A stretch of DNA of 24,439 bases from an uncultured Nitrospinaceae bacterium (GCA_913043155.1 CAJWLY010000004.1:1-24439), one strand, 5' to 3'; counted from the first letter of the stretch, positions 1 through 7,238 are shown. Notes: generated by a model not told the origin, from the letters alone. A program made the numbers and translations.

Positions 1-2512
1 TGCCCGCCCCAAACGCCTCTTTTGCCCGCTGCAACAATCCGTCAACGCGGCTCCTGCGCTTGATCTCGGACACCTGACTTTCCGACCGCTCCACCGATTC
101 GATTTCCTGCAAAATATTCAAGCGACTTTTTTCATCCAAATGGTCAAACCGGATAAGCGAGGAATCAACCCGGGCAAACGGTGTGAGATGGCGCACCAGA
201 ATATCCCGTTCGTCCTTGTATATATATCGTGGTGCGTTGAATTCCAAGAGCGAATTATCATCGTTGTGGATGGGGGCTCCCTCGCTAAACTCAAGTATCC
301 GTTCCCGATTCATAATCATAAGACTCATCAGGTCGCGTACGATGAACACTCCTATCTGACGAAGGTCCTTACCACGAATCTTGTCAGATAAAAGTTCCGC
401 CGCCTTTTCGTAAGAAAACTGGTACTCCCTGTCCGACCCTATCAGCAGATAGTCGTCTCCAACGATCGACTCCCACATAGTCACATGACCAAAACTTTCG
501 CTAAACGTGCGAGCAACCGATTTGAAACTTAGCGGACTCATGTTTGTGTGAACCCAGATACACACCACTCCCGCCGGATTCAGCCTTTTCTTCAACAACT
601 CGAAGAAGTCAGCCGTGAAAAGAGCACCCACGCCCGAGATCCAGGGATTGGATGGCTCGGAAATGATCACGTCATATTTCTGGTCGGCCAAGGCCACGTG
701 GTTCCTTCCGTCGGCAACGATGAGCTTCACCCGCGGATCGTCCAAGGCCTCGTGGTTGAACGGATCAAAAAACCGCGAGCCTTCTATCACAGCGGACGAG
801 ATTTCGATCAAATCGATCGAGTCCACGGGAAACTGTTCTACAGCCCCGAGGGTGATACCGCTCCCCTGCCCGATCACCAACGCCGATTTCGGCTGGCCGT
901 GCAACAACATAGGAAGGTATCCGGAAAGCAGTTGCGTGCGCATGTCCATCGCCAGCGAGGCGTCGGTTTTACCGTTGACGCGCAGAAAAATATTCCCTGA
1001 AACCGCAAGCTCGGTCGTGACGGTTGTGTGGACGCCTTCCCGGTAAAAGAGTATCTTGTTCTTCTTTTCTTCCGCTTCGACCAAGTCATCAATCCGATAA
1101 GGCATGTAGGACCCACTGGAAATGACCGACTTGTTCCAGGGCTCTATCGATTGCGCACTCAGAACACACAGGACAAGAACCGCGGGCAGCGCGTACATCT
1201 TAAGATTGAACGAAAGACCCGGGGACATTAACAAGAGTCCCGTCCCAACCAGAAGGTTGAACGCTACCGCAAAAAGAATGGTGTTCTGTATACCCAACCA
1301 CGGTATCAGAACAAACCCGGCCAGAAACGACCCGATGATCGTGCCCACGGTGTTGGCGGCGTAGACCTTACCGATCGAATGCCCCAACGTCTCGAGATTC
1401 CGGGCGACAAGCCGGATCACAACCGGGAACTGTCCGCCCATGAGAAATGTAGGCACAAACAAAAGCGAGAGTATGACAAGAAAAATAGACCACTGGATGG
1501 AGGCAAATTCCAGACTCCAGTTCTGGTAAACCCATCGATTGATAAAAGGAATCTCGCCAAACAAAGGAAGCGCCGCCAGGGCAGAAATACCAATTCCCGC
1601 CTGCAGGAGACCAAAAACCTTGAGCGGATCCTTAAACCGGTTGACCCAGCGCGAAAACAGTACCGTCCCAAGCGCAAGCCCTAAAATGAACGTGGTGAGG
1701 ATGAGGCTGAACGCATAGATCGAAGATCCCAGAAGGAGAGATAAAATTCTATTCCATGCCACCTGGTAGGTCAGAGCACACAACCCGGAAAAACAAAACG
1801 CCAGAAGAACCAGGATCATGCTTCCCTTCACCCAGACCGGTTCTGGTTCCTCAGTTTCAGATGCAGACTCTAGCGGTTTCTCTCGGCCCAAGTACGCCCG
1901 GAAGAGAAGAAAGATGACCACCGCAATGCCCACGTTGAGCGTGGCGGCAAACCAGATTGTCGCCTGAATACCCCAGAGGCGCATGAACAGAAATGCGCTT
2001 GATAACGCTCCGAAAACCGCGCCGAAGGTGTTTAACGAGTACAACGTGCCCACGTCGCGACCGATAAACGCCGAATCGCGGGAAACATACTTGCTCAGCA
2101 CAGGAAGTGTTGCCCCCATAAACGTGGTAGGAACCAAGAGGATCGCTCCGCATATCCAGAAACGGTACAGGCTGGCCTGAGTGTAGGACTCCGTTTGCGT
2201 CTGGTATACCCACTTAAACAGCGGAAAGGCCCCATCGATCATAAAGGGAACCAACAGGCAGTAGATGCCGATAGCTCCCTCAAGAATCGCATACGTGGCA
2301 AGTGGATTCCCTCCTTTATCAATCAGGCGCCCGCCGAGATAACTGCCCAGGGCGAGCCCGGCCATGAATACAGTCAGCACGGTGGCAATGGAGTAATGCG
2401 TGTTCCCCATCACCTGGGTCAAAAGTCGCGTCCACACCACCTCGTAAATGAGTCCGGTAGCTCCCGAGATGAAAAAGAAAATAAAAATCCAGAATCTGGA
2501 GAAGGGATTCAA
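1..2512 (-). CDS. Fused MFS-like transporter / spermidine synthase-like protein (3' end beyond window)
   Basis: About 837 codons are visible and the frame is open to the left edge, so the C-terminus is missing. The N-terminal two thirds is a multi-helix membrane domain that opens with the family-typical SGATGLIYEVVWTRLL; a second copy of this pattern (ALTYQVAWNRILSLLLGSS) follows near residue 250. From about residue 500 comes a soluble spermine/spermidine-synthase-like Rossmann domain. It has a nucleotide-binding glycine loop (VIGQGSGIT, about residue 546), an acidic strand (DLIEISS), ADGRNH, and ISEPSNPWISG near residue 619. The start chosen is TTG at 2512, with AAGG about 10 bases upstream; the first ATG in frame lies inside the first helix. 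This fused family is widespread in bacteria, but its substrate is mostly unknown, so true polyamine synthesis should not be assumed. The family call is firm; the function is open. Confidence 0.85.
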   Translation of the reverse strand, partial: MNPFSRFWIFIFFFISGATGLIYEVVWTRLLTQVMGNTHYSIATVLTVFMAGLALGSYLGGRLIDKGGNPLATYAILEGAIGIYCLLVPFMIDGAFPLFKWVYQTQTESYTQASLYRFWICGAILLVPTTFMGATLPVLSKYVSRDSAFIGRDVGTLYSLNTFGAVFGALSSAFLFMRLWGIQATIWFAATLNVGIAVVIFLLFRAYLGREKPLESASETEEPEPVWVKGSMILVLLAFCFSGLCALTYQVAWNRILSLLLGSSIYAFSLILTTFILGLALGTVLFSRWVNRFKDPLKVFGLLQAGIGISALAALPLFGEIPFINRWVYQNWSLEFASIQWSIFLVILSLLFVPTFLMGGQFPVVIRLVARNLETLGHSIGKVYAANTVGTIIGSFLAGFVLIPWLGIQNTILFAVAFNLLVGTGLLLMSPGLSFNLKMYALPAVLVLCVLSAQSIEPWNKSVISSGSYMPYRIDDLVEAEEKKNKILFYREGVHTTVTTELAVSGNIFLRVNGKTDASLAMDMRTQLLSGYLPMLLHGQPKSALVIGQGSGITLGAVEQFPVDSIDLIEISSAVIEGSRFFDPFNHEALDDPRVKLIVADGRNHVALADQKYDVIISEPSNPWISGVGALFTADFFELLKKRLNPAGVVCIWVHTNMSPLSFKSVARTFSESFGHVTMWESIVGDDYLLIGSDREYQFSYEKAAELLSDKIRGKDLRQIGVFIVRDLMSLMIMNRERILEFSEGAPIHNDDNSLLEFNAPRYIYKDERDILVRHLTPFARVDSSLIRFDHLDEKSRLNILQEIESVERSESQVSEIKRRSRVDGLLQRAKEAFGAG

Positions 2513-2641
2513 AGAGGAAAACCTTAAAAAAAAATTGGGCCAGTGATGGTTATCGAAAGTGGATACCCGACTTCTATTTTTCGACCAGCAGGTACCCTCG
2601 GTTTCCGCCGTGGTGACAGGCAGTTCTCAATCTTCCTAAGG

Positions 2642-2670
2642 TGAGGGAATGGCGTAGCCGTCCTCCCTCA
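2642..2670. repeat. Nested inverted repeat between two minus-strand genes
   Basis: TGAGGGA (2642-2648) is the reverse complement of TCCCTCA (2664-2670), with an inner GGC-GTA-GCC pairing at 2651-2659. It lies in the 242-base gap between the FGE-fold gene and the transporter/synthase gene. A weaker GGCG/CGCC pair lies near 2710-2727. There is no run of T after the hairpin in the minus direction, so it is not a typical intrinsic terminator. It may be an mRNA-processing or stability structure; function unknown. Confidence 0.45.
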
Positions 2671-2754
2671 TCCCTACCTAAAAAGGCAATTTTGGCTGTA
2701 CGGAAAGGGGGCGTTTTCTCTGCGCCATCATGTGAGCCCCGTTTTTCGGCCCGG

Positions 2755-3651
2755 TTATTTGTCTTTTTCCTTGGATTTACCACACCGGAACCCGAGGACG
2801 GCGTCCTTTCGTCCTTCGGAGGCCGCAAACCGTTTTGGGGCACGGATATCAACTTTGCGCGAGTCCCACGAACCGCCACGGAAAACCCGGTTCTTTTTGT
2901 TTTTGGCTCCAGTCGGATTCATCAAAGGAGCCGTTTGGTAGTAAAACTGGTCGTACCAGTCCCCGACCCATTCAGAAACGTTCCCGGCCATGTCATAAAC
3001 CCCGTAGACGCTTCGTCCCATGGGGAAGCTCCCAACCGGGGCCATGTACGGGTGTCCGTCCTGCGACCCGGCGATATTGGCACGCTTCTCCAAAAACGAA
3101 TTACCCCAGGGATAGGTGAGCCCGTGGGTTCCCCGGGCCGCTTTTTCCCATTCCGCCTCGGTTAAAAGGCGCTTGTACCCCCATTTGCAGTAGTTGACCG
3201 CATCGTACCAGGAAACCCCGACAACTGGAAAGCTGGGCGTCTCGAGGATCTTCGCATCACCCTGGAAGAAGGGAAACGAGGGTTTAACGTAGTTTGTATT
3301 TCTCCGGTACACATTGTAGTCCTTGACCGACACCTCATACTTGTCCACGTAAAAAGCGTCAAGGTAGGTCTCCTGTTGGGGTTTTTCGTCGAAACCGCCG
3401 TTGTCGGCCCCGCGCGTGAAAACACCCTCAGGAATCAGGATCATTTCCCGCCCATCTTCCCCGACCACTGTCTCATAGATGCTGAAGTCCCGGTTATCCT
3501 CGACCACCGATTTTTTCACCTTGCTGGCAAGGCGCCGGACATTCACATCGTGGTCAATCGATTTTTTGATCTCCCACACAATCAGCAAAGCAAAAAGAAT
3601 GACGATTGCGAAACATCCGATGATGCCGATCATTAAGTGCTTATCTTTCAT
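2755..3651 (-). CDS. Membrane-anchored FGE-sulfatase (SUMF1)-fold protein lacking catalytic cysteines
   Basis: 298 residues. A single N-terminal membrane helix (about residues 7-27) is followed by a charged linker and a formylglycine-generating-enzyme-fold domain from about residue 65 to the end. Family motifs are clear: MILIPEGVFTRGADN, VGVSWYDAVNYCKW, RLLTEAEWEKAARG, YPWGN, YDMAGNVSEWVGDWYD, and RVFRGGSWDS followed by a GFRCG end. True sulfatase-activating enzymes carry a copper-binding cysteine pair shortly after the GGS motif. Here that stretch (residues 259-275) has no cysteine, so formylglycine formation is unlikely. The domain is better read as a ligand-binding or structural version, probably facing the periplasm. 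ATG start at 3651; the upstream promoter is listed separately. Confidence 0.88.
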   Translation of the reverse strand: MKDKHLMIGIIGCFAIVILFALLIVWEIKKSIDHDVNVRRLASKVKKSVVEDNRDFSIYETVVGEDGREMILIPEGVFTRGADNGGFDEKPQQETYLDAFYVDKYEVSVKDYNVYRRNTNYVKPSFPFFQGDAKILETPSFPVVGVSWYDAVNYCKWGYKRLLTEAEWEKAARGTHGLTYPWGNSFLEKRANIAGSQDGHPYMAPVGSFPMGRSVYGVYDMAGNVSEWVGDWYDQFYYQTAPLMNPTGAKNKKNRVFRGGSWDSRKVDIRAPKRFAASEGRKDAVLGFRCGKSKEKDK

Positions 3652-3684
3652 TGCCCTAACCCATTAAACATTTATGAGCGTCCG

Positions 3685-3712
3685 ATTATATTTTAAAAGA
3701 CTCCAAAAGCAA
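3685..3712 (-). promoter_or_regulatory. Sigma-70-type promoter for the FGE-fold gene
   Basis: Read on the minus strand: -35 TTGCTT (3707-3712), a 16-base spacer, and a perfect TATAAT (3685-3690). The gene starts at 3651, which leaves a leader of roughly 25 bases. Confidence 0.65.
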
Positions 3713-3747
3713 TCGTTTAAATTTCCGTAGGACCCCGAGTTAATGCG

Positions 3748-3776
3748 TCGACACTACCCGGGCCATTTGCTATAAA
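3748..3776 (+). promoter_or_regulatory. Sigma-70-type promoter for the HisN-like gene
   Basis: TCGACA (3748-3753) is followed by a 17-base spacer and TATAAA (3771-3776), with TGC just before the -10 (extended -10 type). The gene starts at 3806. The spacer holds CCCGGG. It is divergent from the minus-strand promoter 35 bases away. Confidence 0.7.
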
Positions 3777-3805
3777 GGAAACACCCTGAATTTTAAGGAA
3801 AAAAC

Positions 3806-4585
3806 ATGGATCTCCTGGAAGCCAAAGACGCCGCGCTCTCTTACTTAAAAACCTCCAACACCGAGGTGTTGAAATGGTTTCGAACGGAAATAAGCGTTGA
3901 AACCAAGCCCGACCAGAGCCCGGTCACCATTGCCGATCGCAAGGTGGAAGAAATTCTGAGAAAGAAAATCGCAAAGGCCTTTCCGGACCATGGAATCATC
4001 GGGGAAGAGTTTGGGGAAGACGGCGCAGGGTCGGAATGGGTCTGGACCATCGACCCAATTGACGGAACGCGTTCGTTCATTCGCGGCCTGCCCATGTTTG
4101 CTTCGCTCATCGCCCTGCTGCACAAGGGAGAGCCCGTGCTGGGTATCATCTCCCTCCCAGCACTTGGAGAAACCGCGTGGGCGGTGCAAGGACACGGGGC
4201 CTACTGCGGCGACCGAAAACTCAATGTTTCCTCCCACGGTCGGTTGAAGGGAGCCACCATCGCCACCGCCGACCTGTATTGCTTCAAGGAAAAAAAATGC
4301 ATGCGTCTGTTCAACCAACTCCACCGCGAAGCCGGAATCGTGCGAACGTATCCCGATGCCTTCGGCCACCTGATGGCTGTTCGCGGCGCGGTCGATGTGA
4401 TGGTCGATCCGTGGGCTTATACCTGGGACTTCGCGCCTTGTAAAATTCTGGTTCGGGAGGCAGGTGGAGAATTCGCCAATTTTACCGGCAACCGGTCCGG
4501 AATCAATTGTGGAAATGCGGTGGTGGGAAATGCAAAACTCGTGAAGGCCGTTCGAAAAATGATTCGGGAAGAAAAAAAATCATGA
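3806..4585 (+). CDS. hisN: Inositol monophosphatase-family phosphatase, probably histidinol-phosphatase
   Basis: 259 residues, the usual length for the family. The metal-binding signature is complete: GEE at residues 66-68, WTIDPIDGT with D83 and D86, and WDFAP with D208. The segment after DPIDGT (RSFIRGLPMFAS) resembles the HisN-type histidinol-phosphatase subgroup (typically DGTKAFISGLP) more than inositol- or PAP-phosphatases. The expected reaction is dephosphorylation of L-histidinol phosphate in histidine synthesis, Mg2+-dependent and cytoplasmic. There are no other his genes in the window, so 3'(2'),5'-bisphosphate nucleotidase (CysQ) or myo-inositol phosphatase remain alternatives. ATG start with a good ribosome site (TAAGGA) and its own promoter. 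It ends 12 bases before the convergent DUF2203 gene. Confidence 0.83.
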   Translation: MDLLEAKDAALSYLKTSNTEVLKWFRTEISVETKPDQSPVTIADRKVEEILRKKIAKAFPDHGIIGEEFGEDGAGSEWVWTIDPIDGTRSFIRGLPMFASLIALLHKGEPVLGIISLPALGETAWAVQGHGAYCGDRKLNVSSHGRLKGATIATADLYCFKEKKCMRLFNQLHREAGIVRTYPDAFGHLMAVRGAVDVMVDPWAYTWDFAPCKILVREAGGEFANFTGNRSGINCGNAVVGNAKLVKAVRKMIREEKKS

Positions 4586-4597
4586 GCGCGCAAGACG

Positions 4598-4981
4598 TCA
4601 GATGCGTTGACGTCCGGCAAACCCGGCATGAATATCATGGTAATACTCGATCCGCTGCTCGGGGGCTTTCCAGCACAAATAAACTTCCTTCCCGTCACGA
4701 AGGGAAGGGAAATCCACCAGTCCCTCAGGTATTCCTTTCAAGATACATCCCTTGGATTCCAGGTTCCCCATCATGTAATTGAGTTGCAGCACGCAACTCA
4801 GGTAGTCGACTCCCTGGATGCTTCCCCCGTTCCACTGAACGTTATCCCTGGCTTTTTTCACATCTGGAAAGTTCCGGGTCAGGCTCTGCAATAATTTCTG
4901 CAGTTGAGGAACATCTTTCAGCAACAGAGGCACAACCGCATTGGCTTCATCTACAGTGAAAAATCTCTTTTTTTTAGACAT
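4598..4981 (-). CDS. DUF2203 family protein
   Basis: 127 residues, a small cytoplasmic protein. It begins with the family-typical FFTVDEANAVVPLL, followed by an amphipathic helical segment. It ends with the conserved GLVDFPSLRDGKEVYLCWKAPEQRIEYYHDIHAGFAGRQ, split here as GLVDFPSLRDGKEVYLCW and HDIHAGFAGRQ. The conserved C-terminal part is what identifies DUF2203. No biochemical role is established that I know of. It has its own promoter (5034-5062). The 3' end faces the HisN-like gene, and the 12-base gap includes GACGTC, which recurs at 4610. Confidence 0.88.
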   Translation of the reverse strand: MSKKKRFFTVDEANAVVPLLLKDVPQLQKLLQSLTRNFPDVKKARDNVQWNGGSIQGVDYLSCVLQLNYMMGNLESKGCILKGIPEGLVDFPSLRDGKEVYLCWKAPEQRIEYYHDIHAGFAGRQRI

Positions 4982-5033
4982 ATTTGAGACCTGTTTTCGG
5001 CACCTGGTACCCAGAATAAAATATTTTTATAGC

Positions 5034-5062
5034 ATTATAAAAGGAATGAGCCTACCTGTCCA
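5034..5062 (-). promoter_or_regulatory. Promoter for DUF2203 gene with overlapping palindrome
   Basis: Read on the minus strand: TGGACA (5057-5062), a 17-base spacer, and a perfect TATAAT (5034-5039). A palindrome TTTATA-gcat-TATAAA... (5026-5041, arms of 6) overlaps the -10 and the presumed start point, so it is placed like a repressor site. The DUF2203 start codon lies about 45 bases downstream. Confidence 0.65.
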
Positions 5063-5085
5063 ACCCCCAAAATTGGGAGAGGAAA

Positions 5086-5119
5086 GGGGGTATTTCCCTA
5101 CCCGCATGGGGGTATTTCC
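5086..5119. repeat. 12-base direct repeat spaced 22 bases, with inverted half-site
   Basis: GGGGGTATTTCC occurs at 5086-5097 and again at 5108-5119, exactly 22 bases apart (about two helix turns). Between them CTACCC forms an inverted partner of GGGGTA, giving three half-sites. The layout resembles binding sites for a dimeric regulator. They lie about 60-90 bases upstream of the DUF2203 transcription start. Confidence 0.55.
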
Positions 5120-5200
5120 TCGCCCCAAGAAAAAAGAGCGAAAAATCCCATTTATTCAATAGCGCCTTTAGAAATCAAATAGTTTCGTAGGAAGTCTGGT

Positions 5201-5238
5201 GGAGCGTTCCGATAAATTACGGTATGCTCCCGCTTTTT
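5201..5238 (+). terminator. Orphan intrinsic terminator-like hairpin
   Basis: GGAGCGTTCCG (5201-5211) pairs with CGGTATGCTCC (5220-5230) over 11 positions, with one mismatch and one G-T pair, around an 8-base loop. TTTTT follows at 5234-5238. On the plus strand no protein gene ends just upstream: the nearest, at 4585, is 600 bases away, with a minus-strand gene in between. A small RNA ending here is a possibility. Confidence 0.5.
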
Positions 5239-5265
5239 ATGGGTGCTGTAAACCGGTTTTTTGTA

Positions 5266-5294
5266 TTGACAAATAGCTCATAAAATAATAGATT
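5266..5294 (+). promoter_or_regulatory. Strong promoter for the exported-protein gene
   Basis: A perfect TTGACA (5266-5271) is followed by a 17-base spacer and TAGATT (5289-5294). The predicted start is near 5301, which gives a leader of about 180 bases before the start codon at 5483. Confidence 0.65.
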
Positions 5295-5300
5295 CTGACA

Positions 5301-5482
5301 TCGCATAAGGAAAAAACTACGGGTAAAAGGCAAGTAATCCGTGTAGTTAAGGTGAACATACCGAAACAGAAGTAGCTGAAGGGAGGCGGCTAAACGAACT
5401 CGGAAACACATGTAGGTTCCACGTTTTTGTTTCAGGTAAGACCGGGTTTAATTTAGTAATCATTTTTAGGGGAGGCTTAAGA
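5301..5482 (+). promoter_or_regulatory. Long 5' leader with hairpins, class not recognised
   Basis: Several local pairings are visible: CTACGG with CCG-TGTAG (about 5318-5347), GGT/ACC, AGC/GCT around GGGAGG, and GGAA-C/G-TTCC (about 5402-5420). The ribosome site GGGGAGG sits at 5469-5475. I compared the visible motifs from memory with the common riboswitch classes (cobalamin, SAM, c-di-GMP, glycine, glutamine) and found no match. It may be a structured leader or just an untranslated region of a highly expressed gene. Confidence 0.3.
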
Positions 5483-5971
5483 ATGAGAAAGTCAATTGGA
5501 ATTGCATTAGTTGTGGCATTAGTCGCGGTGTTCTCGCTGAGCGTAGCTAGCGCCGACGAGATGGTCCCAGGGGCCTACGTTCAAGTGGACCAGAGCGTCA
5601 TGGGTCAAAGAACCTCAGGTCCGGCATTCCGGACACAGATGCAAATCGGATCTCATGCCCGCGGGCTTACAGCCGCGGTCGATCTAGCATCCGGTGCGGG
5701 TCGATCTCTCAGCAACGCCGGTAGCGGTGGCGGAGAAGACTTCCAGTGGGGTCAGTCCCAGACCGAGCAGTCCTGGAAAGCAGCCAGAACGGTAGAAGAA
5801 GCCCAGGTTCATGGACTGGTTCCCAACGACTGTCAGGGTGAAAACTCTGACGACGCGTATCGCAAGCAGATGAACCAGACCCGGGCCAAAGGCCCGCTCG
5901 GGCAGCCGTTCATGAATGAGCCGCTCGTGTCCAACGCTCAGTGTGGTGCATACCACCCGACCTTGAAGTAA
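5483..5971 (+). CDS. Small exported protein of unknown function
   Basis: 162 residues. A classical signal peptide (MRKSIGIALV..., hydrophobic core, ASA before D25) predicts Sec export, leaving a mature protein of about 138 residues. The mature part is polar, Gly/Ser/Gln-rich in the middle (SGAGRSLSNAGSGGGEDF) and has only two cysteines, in NDCQGEN and AQCGAYH, which could form one disulfide. No haem, lipobox or beta-barrel motif. I do not recognise the family. The gene stands alone between a strong promoter with a long leader and an excellent terminator, with a strong Shine-Dalgarno site (GGGGAGG). This is the layout of a highly expressed single gene. Confidence 0.85.
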   Translation: MRKSIGIALVVALVAVFSLSVASADEMVPGAYVQVDQSVMGQRTSGPAFRTQMQIGSHARGLTAAVDLASGAGRSLSNAGSGGGEDFQWGQSQTEQSWKAARTVEEAQVHGLVPNDCQGENSDDAYRKQMNQTRAKGPLGQPFMNEPLVSNAQCGAYHPTLK

Positions 5972-6040
5972 GGATTGAAGCGACTGGCCGGAAGCGGTGG
6001 ATTCCGTTTCACGGTTCGGTTTTGTTAGTTGGAATTAATA

Positions 6041-6077
6041 AGCCGGCAGGATGTAGGTCCTGCCGGCTTTTTCTTTT
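6041..6077 (+). terminator. Strong intrinsic terminator
   Basis: AGCCGGCAGGA (6041-6051) pairs perfectly with TCCTGCCGGCT (6058-6068) around a 6-base loop, followed by a T-rich tail. It terminates the exported-protein transcript. Confidence 0.93.
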
Positions 6078-6158
6078 CATGCTCCCCACTCCAATAATTC
6101 CCTTGTAAATCCTCCCCCTCCTTTCTATGATCCACAAAACTTTCAACCGTGATACACA

Positions 6159-6647
6159 GTGAACCCGCGTCTCCCCCTAGGAACCACAACGAACCTTACA
6201 CCTCGCTTTCTTCGAGTTCTTTCAACCAGCCTGTTTCGGTGGCTGATGGTCTGCCTCCTCCTTCACGCCCTCTCGTCTTCGGGTTACTGCTACGACACCG
6301 TTTCCCTCAGGGAATATTCCATCTTGAACACCCCGGTTCCCTCCAAAATAGACCTGACTCGACTTCCACTGGGGAAAACCTTCCAGGTCAACCACCCTCC
6401 TCAGTTCACATTGCAGTTTTTCTTCAACAACCGTGATATTTTCGGGTTCATTTTCAAACGAAGCCCGAAGTACGGTATCCGCGTACACTGGTGTTTTTTC
6501 CGCTCCTGCGAAGAAAGCCCGCATGACCTCAATGAAATCATCGCCAGACCTCAGGTGCCACCTTTTGACGAAGTCTTTTTTTCTGTAAAATTCCCTCCTC
6601 TTCTCCAGTACAACTTTCAAGGTCTGGAGTTCATCCCCATCCAGTAA
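6159..6647 (+). CDS. Possible exported protein, unknown (doubtful gene)
   Basis: 162 codons from a GTG. After about 25 residues there is a convincing hydrophobic segment ending in a plausible cleavage site (WLMVCLLLHALSSSGYC). The polar, phenylalanine-rich region that follows (PPQFTLQFFFNNRDIFGFIF) ends in FIPIQ. Third codon positions are mostly C or T, and rare arginine codons are few, as in neighbouring real genes. Against it, there is no clear ribosome site, and a 228-codon frame on the opposite strand (6222-6908) competes. That frame is rich in AGG and GGA codons and would overlap the start of the DUF1566 gene, so I prefer the plus strand. No family recognised. Confidence 0.45.
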   Translation: MNPRLPLGTTTNLTPRFLRVLSTSLFRWLMVCLLLHALSSSGYCYDTVSLREYSILNTPVPSKIDLTRLPLGKTFQVNHPPQFTLQFFFNNRDIFGFIFKRSPKYGIRVHWCFFRSCEESPHDLNEIIARPQVPPFDEVFFSVKFPPLLQYNFQGLEFIPIQ

Positions 6648-6668
6648 CCGCGACCTGAACCCATCTTT

Positions 6669-6704
6669 GTAAAAAGTCTCACCCTCGTAAAAAGTCTTAC
6701 CCTC
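6669..6704. repeat. Tandem duplication of an 18-base unit
   Basis: GTAAAAAGTCTCACCCTC (6669-6686) is followed directly by GTAAAAAGTCTTACCCTC (6687-6704), 17 of 18 identical. It lies between the doubtful exported protein and the DUF1566 promoter. It could be replication slippage or a two-site operator. Confidence 0.8.
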
Positions 6705-6757
6705 CGGTATCCTCGTTCGCGAGTGGTTTCCGCTGTTCCTGTTGAGAGCAGGAGATC

Positions 6758-6766
6758 TGGTATAAT
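6758..6766 (+). promoter_or_regulatory. Extended -10 promoter for DUF1566 gene
   Basis: TGGTATAAT is a consensus -10 with the extended TG element. No good -35 stands at the usual distance. The gene starts 38 bases downstream, at 6804. Confidence 0.6.
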
Positions 6767-6803
6767 GATCGGTCTTCAATCGGTCAAACTTTGCTAGAGA
6801 ACC

Positions 6804-7235
6804 ATGCCCCGGTTCATCGACAATCAAGACGGTACAGTCACCGACTCGGAAACCGACCTCACCTGGCTGAAAAAAGATTCCCGGCAAATGACGGGGCGCT
6901 GGATGCATTTGGAAAAATCATGGAAATTCGCCGATGAGCAGAACGCAGTTAAGCTGGGCGGGTTCGACGACTGGCGGGTGCCGAAAATGGAAGACATCAA
7001 AACCATTTTCGACCGAACTTACAGCAACCGGGACTTCGGCAACAACGAAATCCACATCCCCGACCTGTTTGAAAAGGGAGGCGCCGACTGTTGCTGGACC
7101 GACACCGTCAATGGCGACCGCGCTATGATGTTCAGTCTGGTTAAGGGACGGTCGAGCTGGATCAACAAACTGGGTGACGGACCTTTTGCCGTACGCCTGG
7201 CCCGTGGAACACGGGAGGAGAAAAGAAGTTCCTGA
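6804..7235 (+). CDS. DUF1566 (Lcl C-terminal) domain protein
   Basis: 143 residues, essentially one domain. It opens with RFIDNQDGTVTDSETDLTWLKKD, split here as RFIDNQDGTVTDSETDLTW, which is the DUF1566/Lcl signature. It continues with GFDDWRVPKMEDIKTIFDR, a CCWTDT segment and PFAVRLARG, all typical of the fold. The domain occurs in extracellular or collagen-binding-like proteins, but this copy has no signal peptide, so its location is unclear. A two-cysteine motif (CC) sits near residue 97. It converges on the TSUP gene with only three bases between the stop codons. Confidence 0.85.
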   Translation: MPRFIDNQDGTVTDSETDLTWLKKDSRQMTGRWMHLEKSWKFADEQNAVKLGGFDDWRVPKMEDIKTIFDRTYSNRDFGNNEIHIPDLFEKGGADCCWTDTVNGDRAMMFSLVKGRSSWINKLGDGPFAVRLARGTREEKRSS

Positions 7236-7238
7236 TCC

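Larger units (their letters stand above)
4982..5482. other. 501-base gene-free region with several regulatory signals
   Basis: No convincing protein gene on either strand. From left to right it contains the DUF2203 promoter with a palindrome (5026-5062), a small hairpin CCCAA/TTGGG (about 5067-5077), a direct repeat (5086-5119), an orphan plus-strand terminator-like hairpin (5201-5238), a strong plus-strand promoter (5266-5294), and a roughly 180-base leader for the exported protein at 5483. The terminator lies upstream of the strong promoter, so a separate plus-strand transcript, possibly a small RNA, may end there. Confidence 0.5.

Noticed and set aside
548..1000. 150-codon plus-strand frame
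   Set aside because: Antisense to the synthase-like domain, whose motifs are read clearly on the minus strand.
2641..3165. 174-codon plus-strand frame
   Set aside because: Antisense to the FGE-fold gene, proline/arginine-rich, no domain.
2755..3651. True sulfatase-modifying enzyme
   Set aside because: The catalytic cysteine pair is absent and no sulfatase gene lies nearby.
5301..5482. Known riboswitch in the leader
   Set aside because: Short resemblances (GAAGTAG, AAAGGCAA) to glutamine or c-di-GMP motifs are not accompanied by the rest of the consensus.
6222..6908. 228-codon minus-strand open frame
   Set aside because: It overlaps the start of the well-supported DUF1566 gene and its promoter, uses many AGG/GGA codons unlike neighbours, and has a plus-strand rival with a signal peptide. 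Not certain, but less likely.
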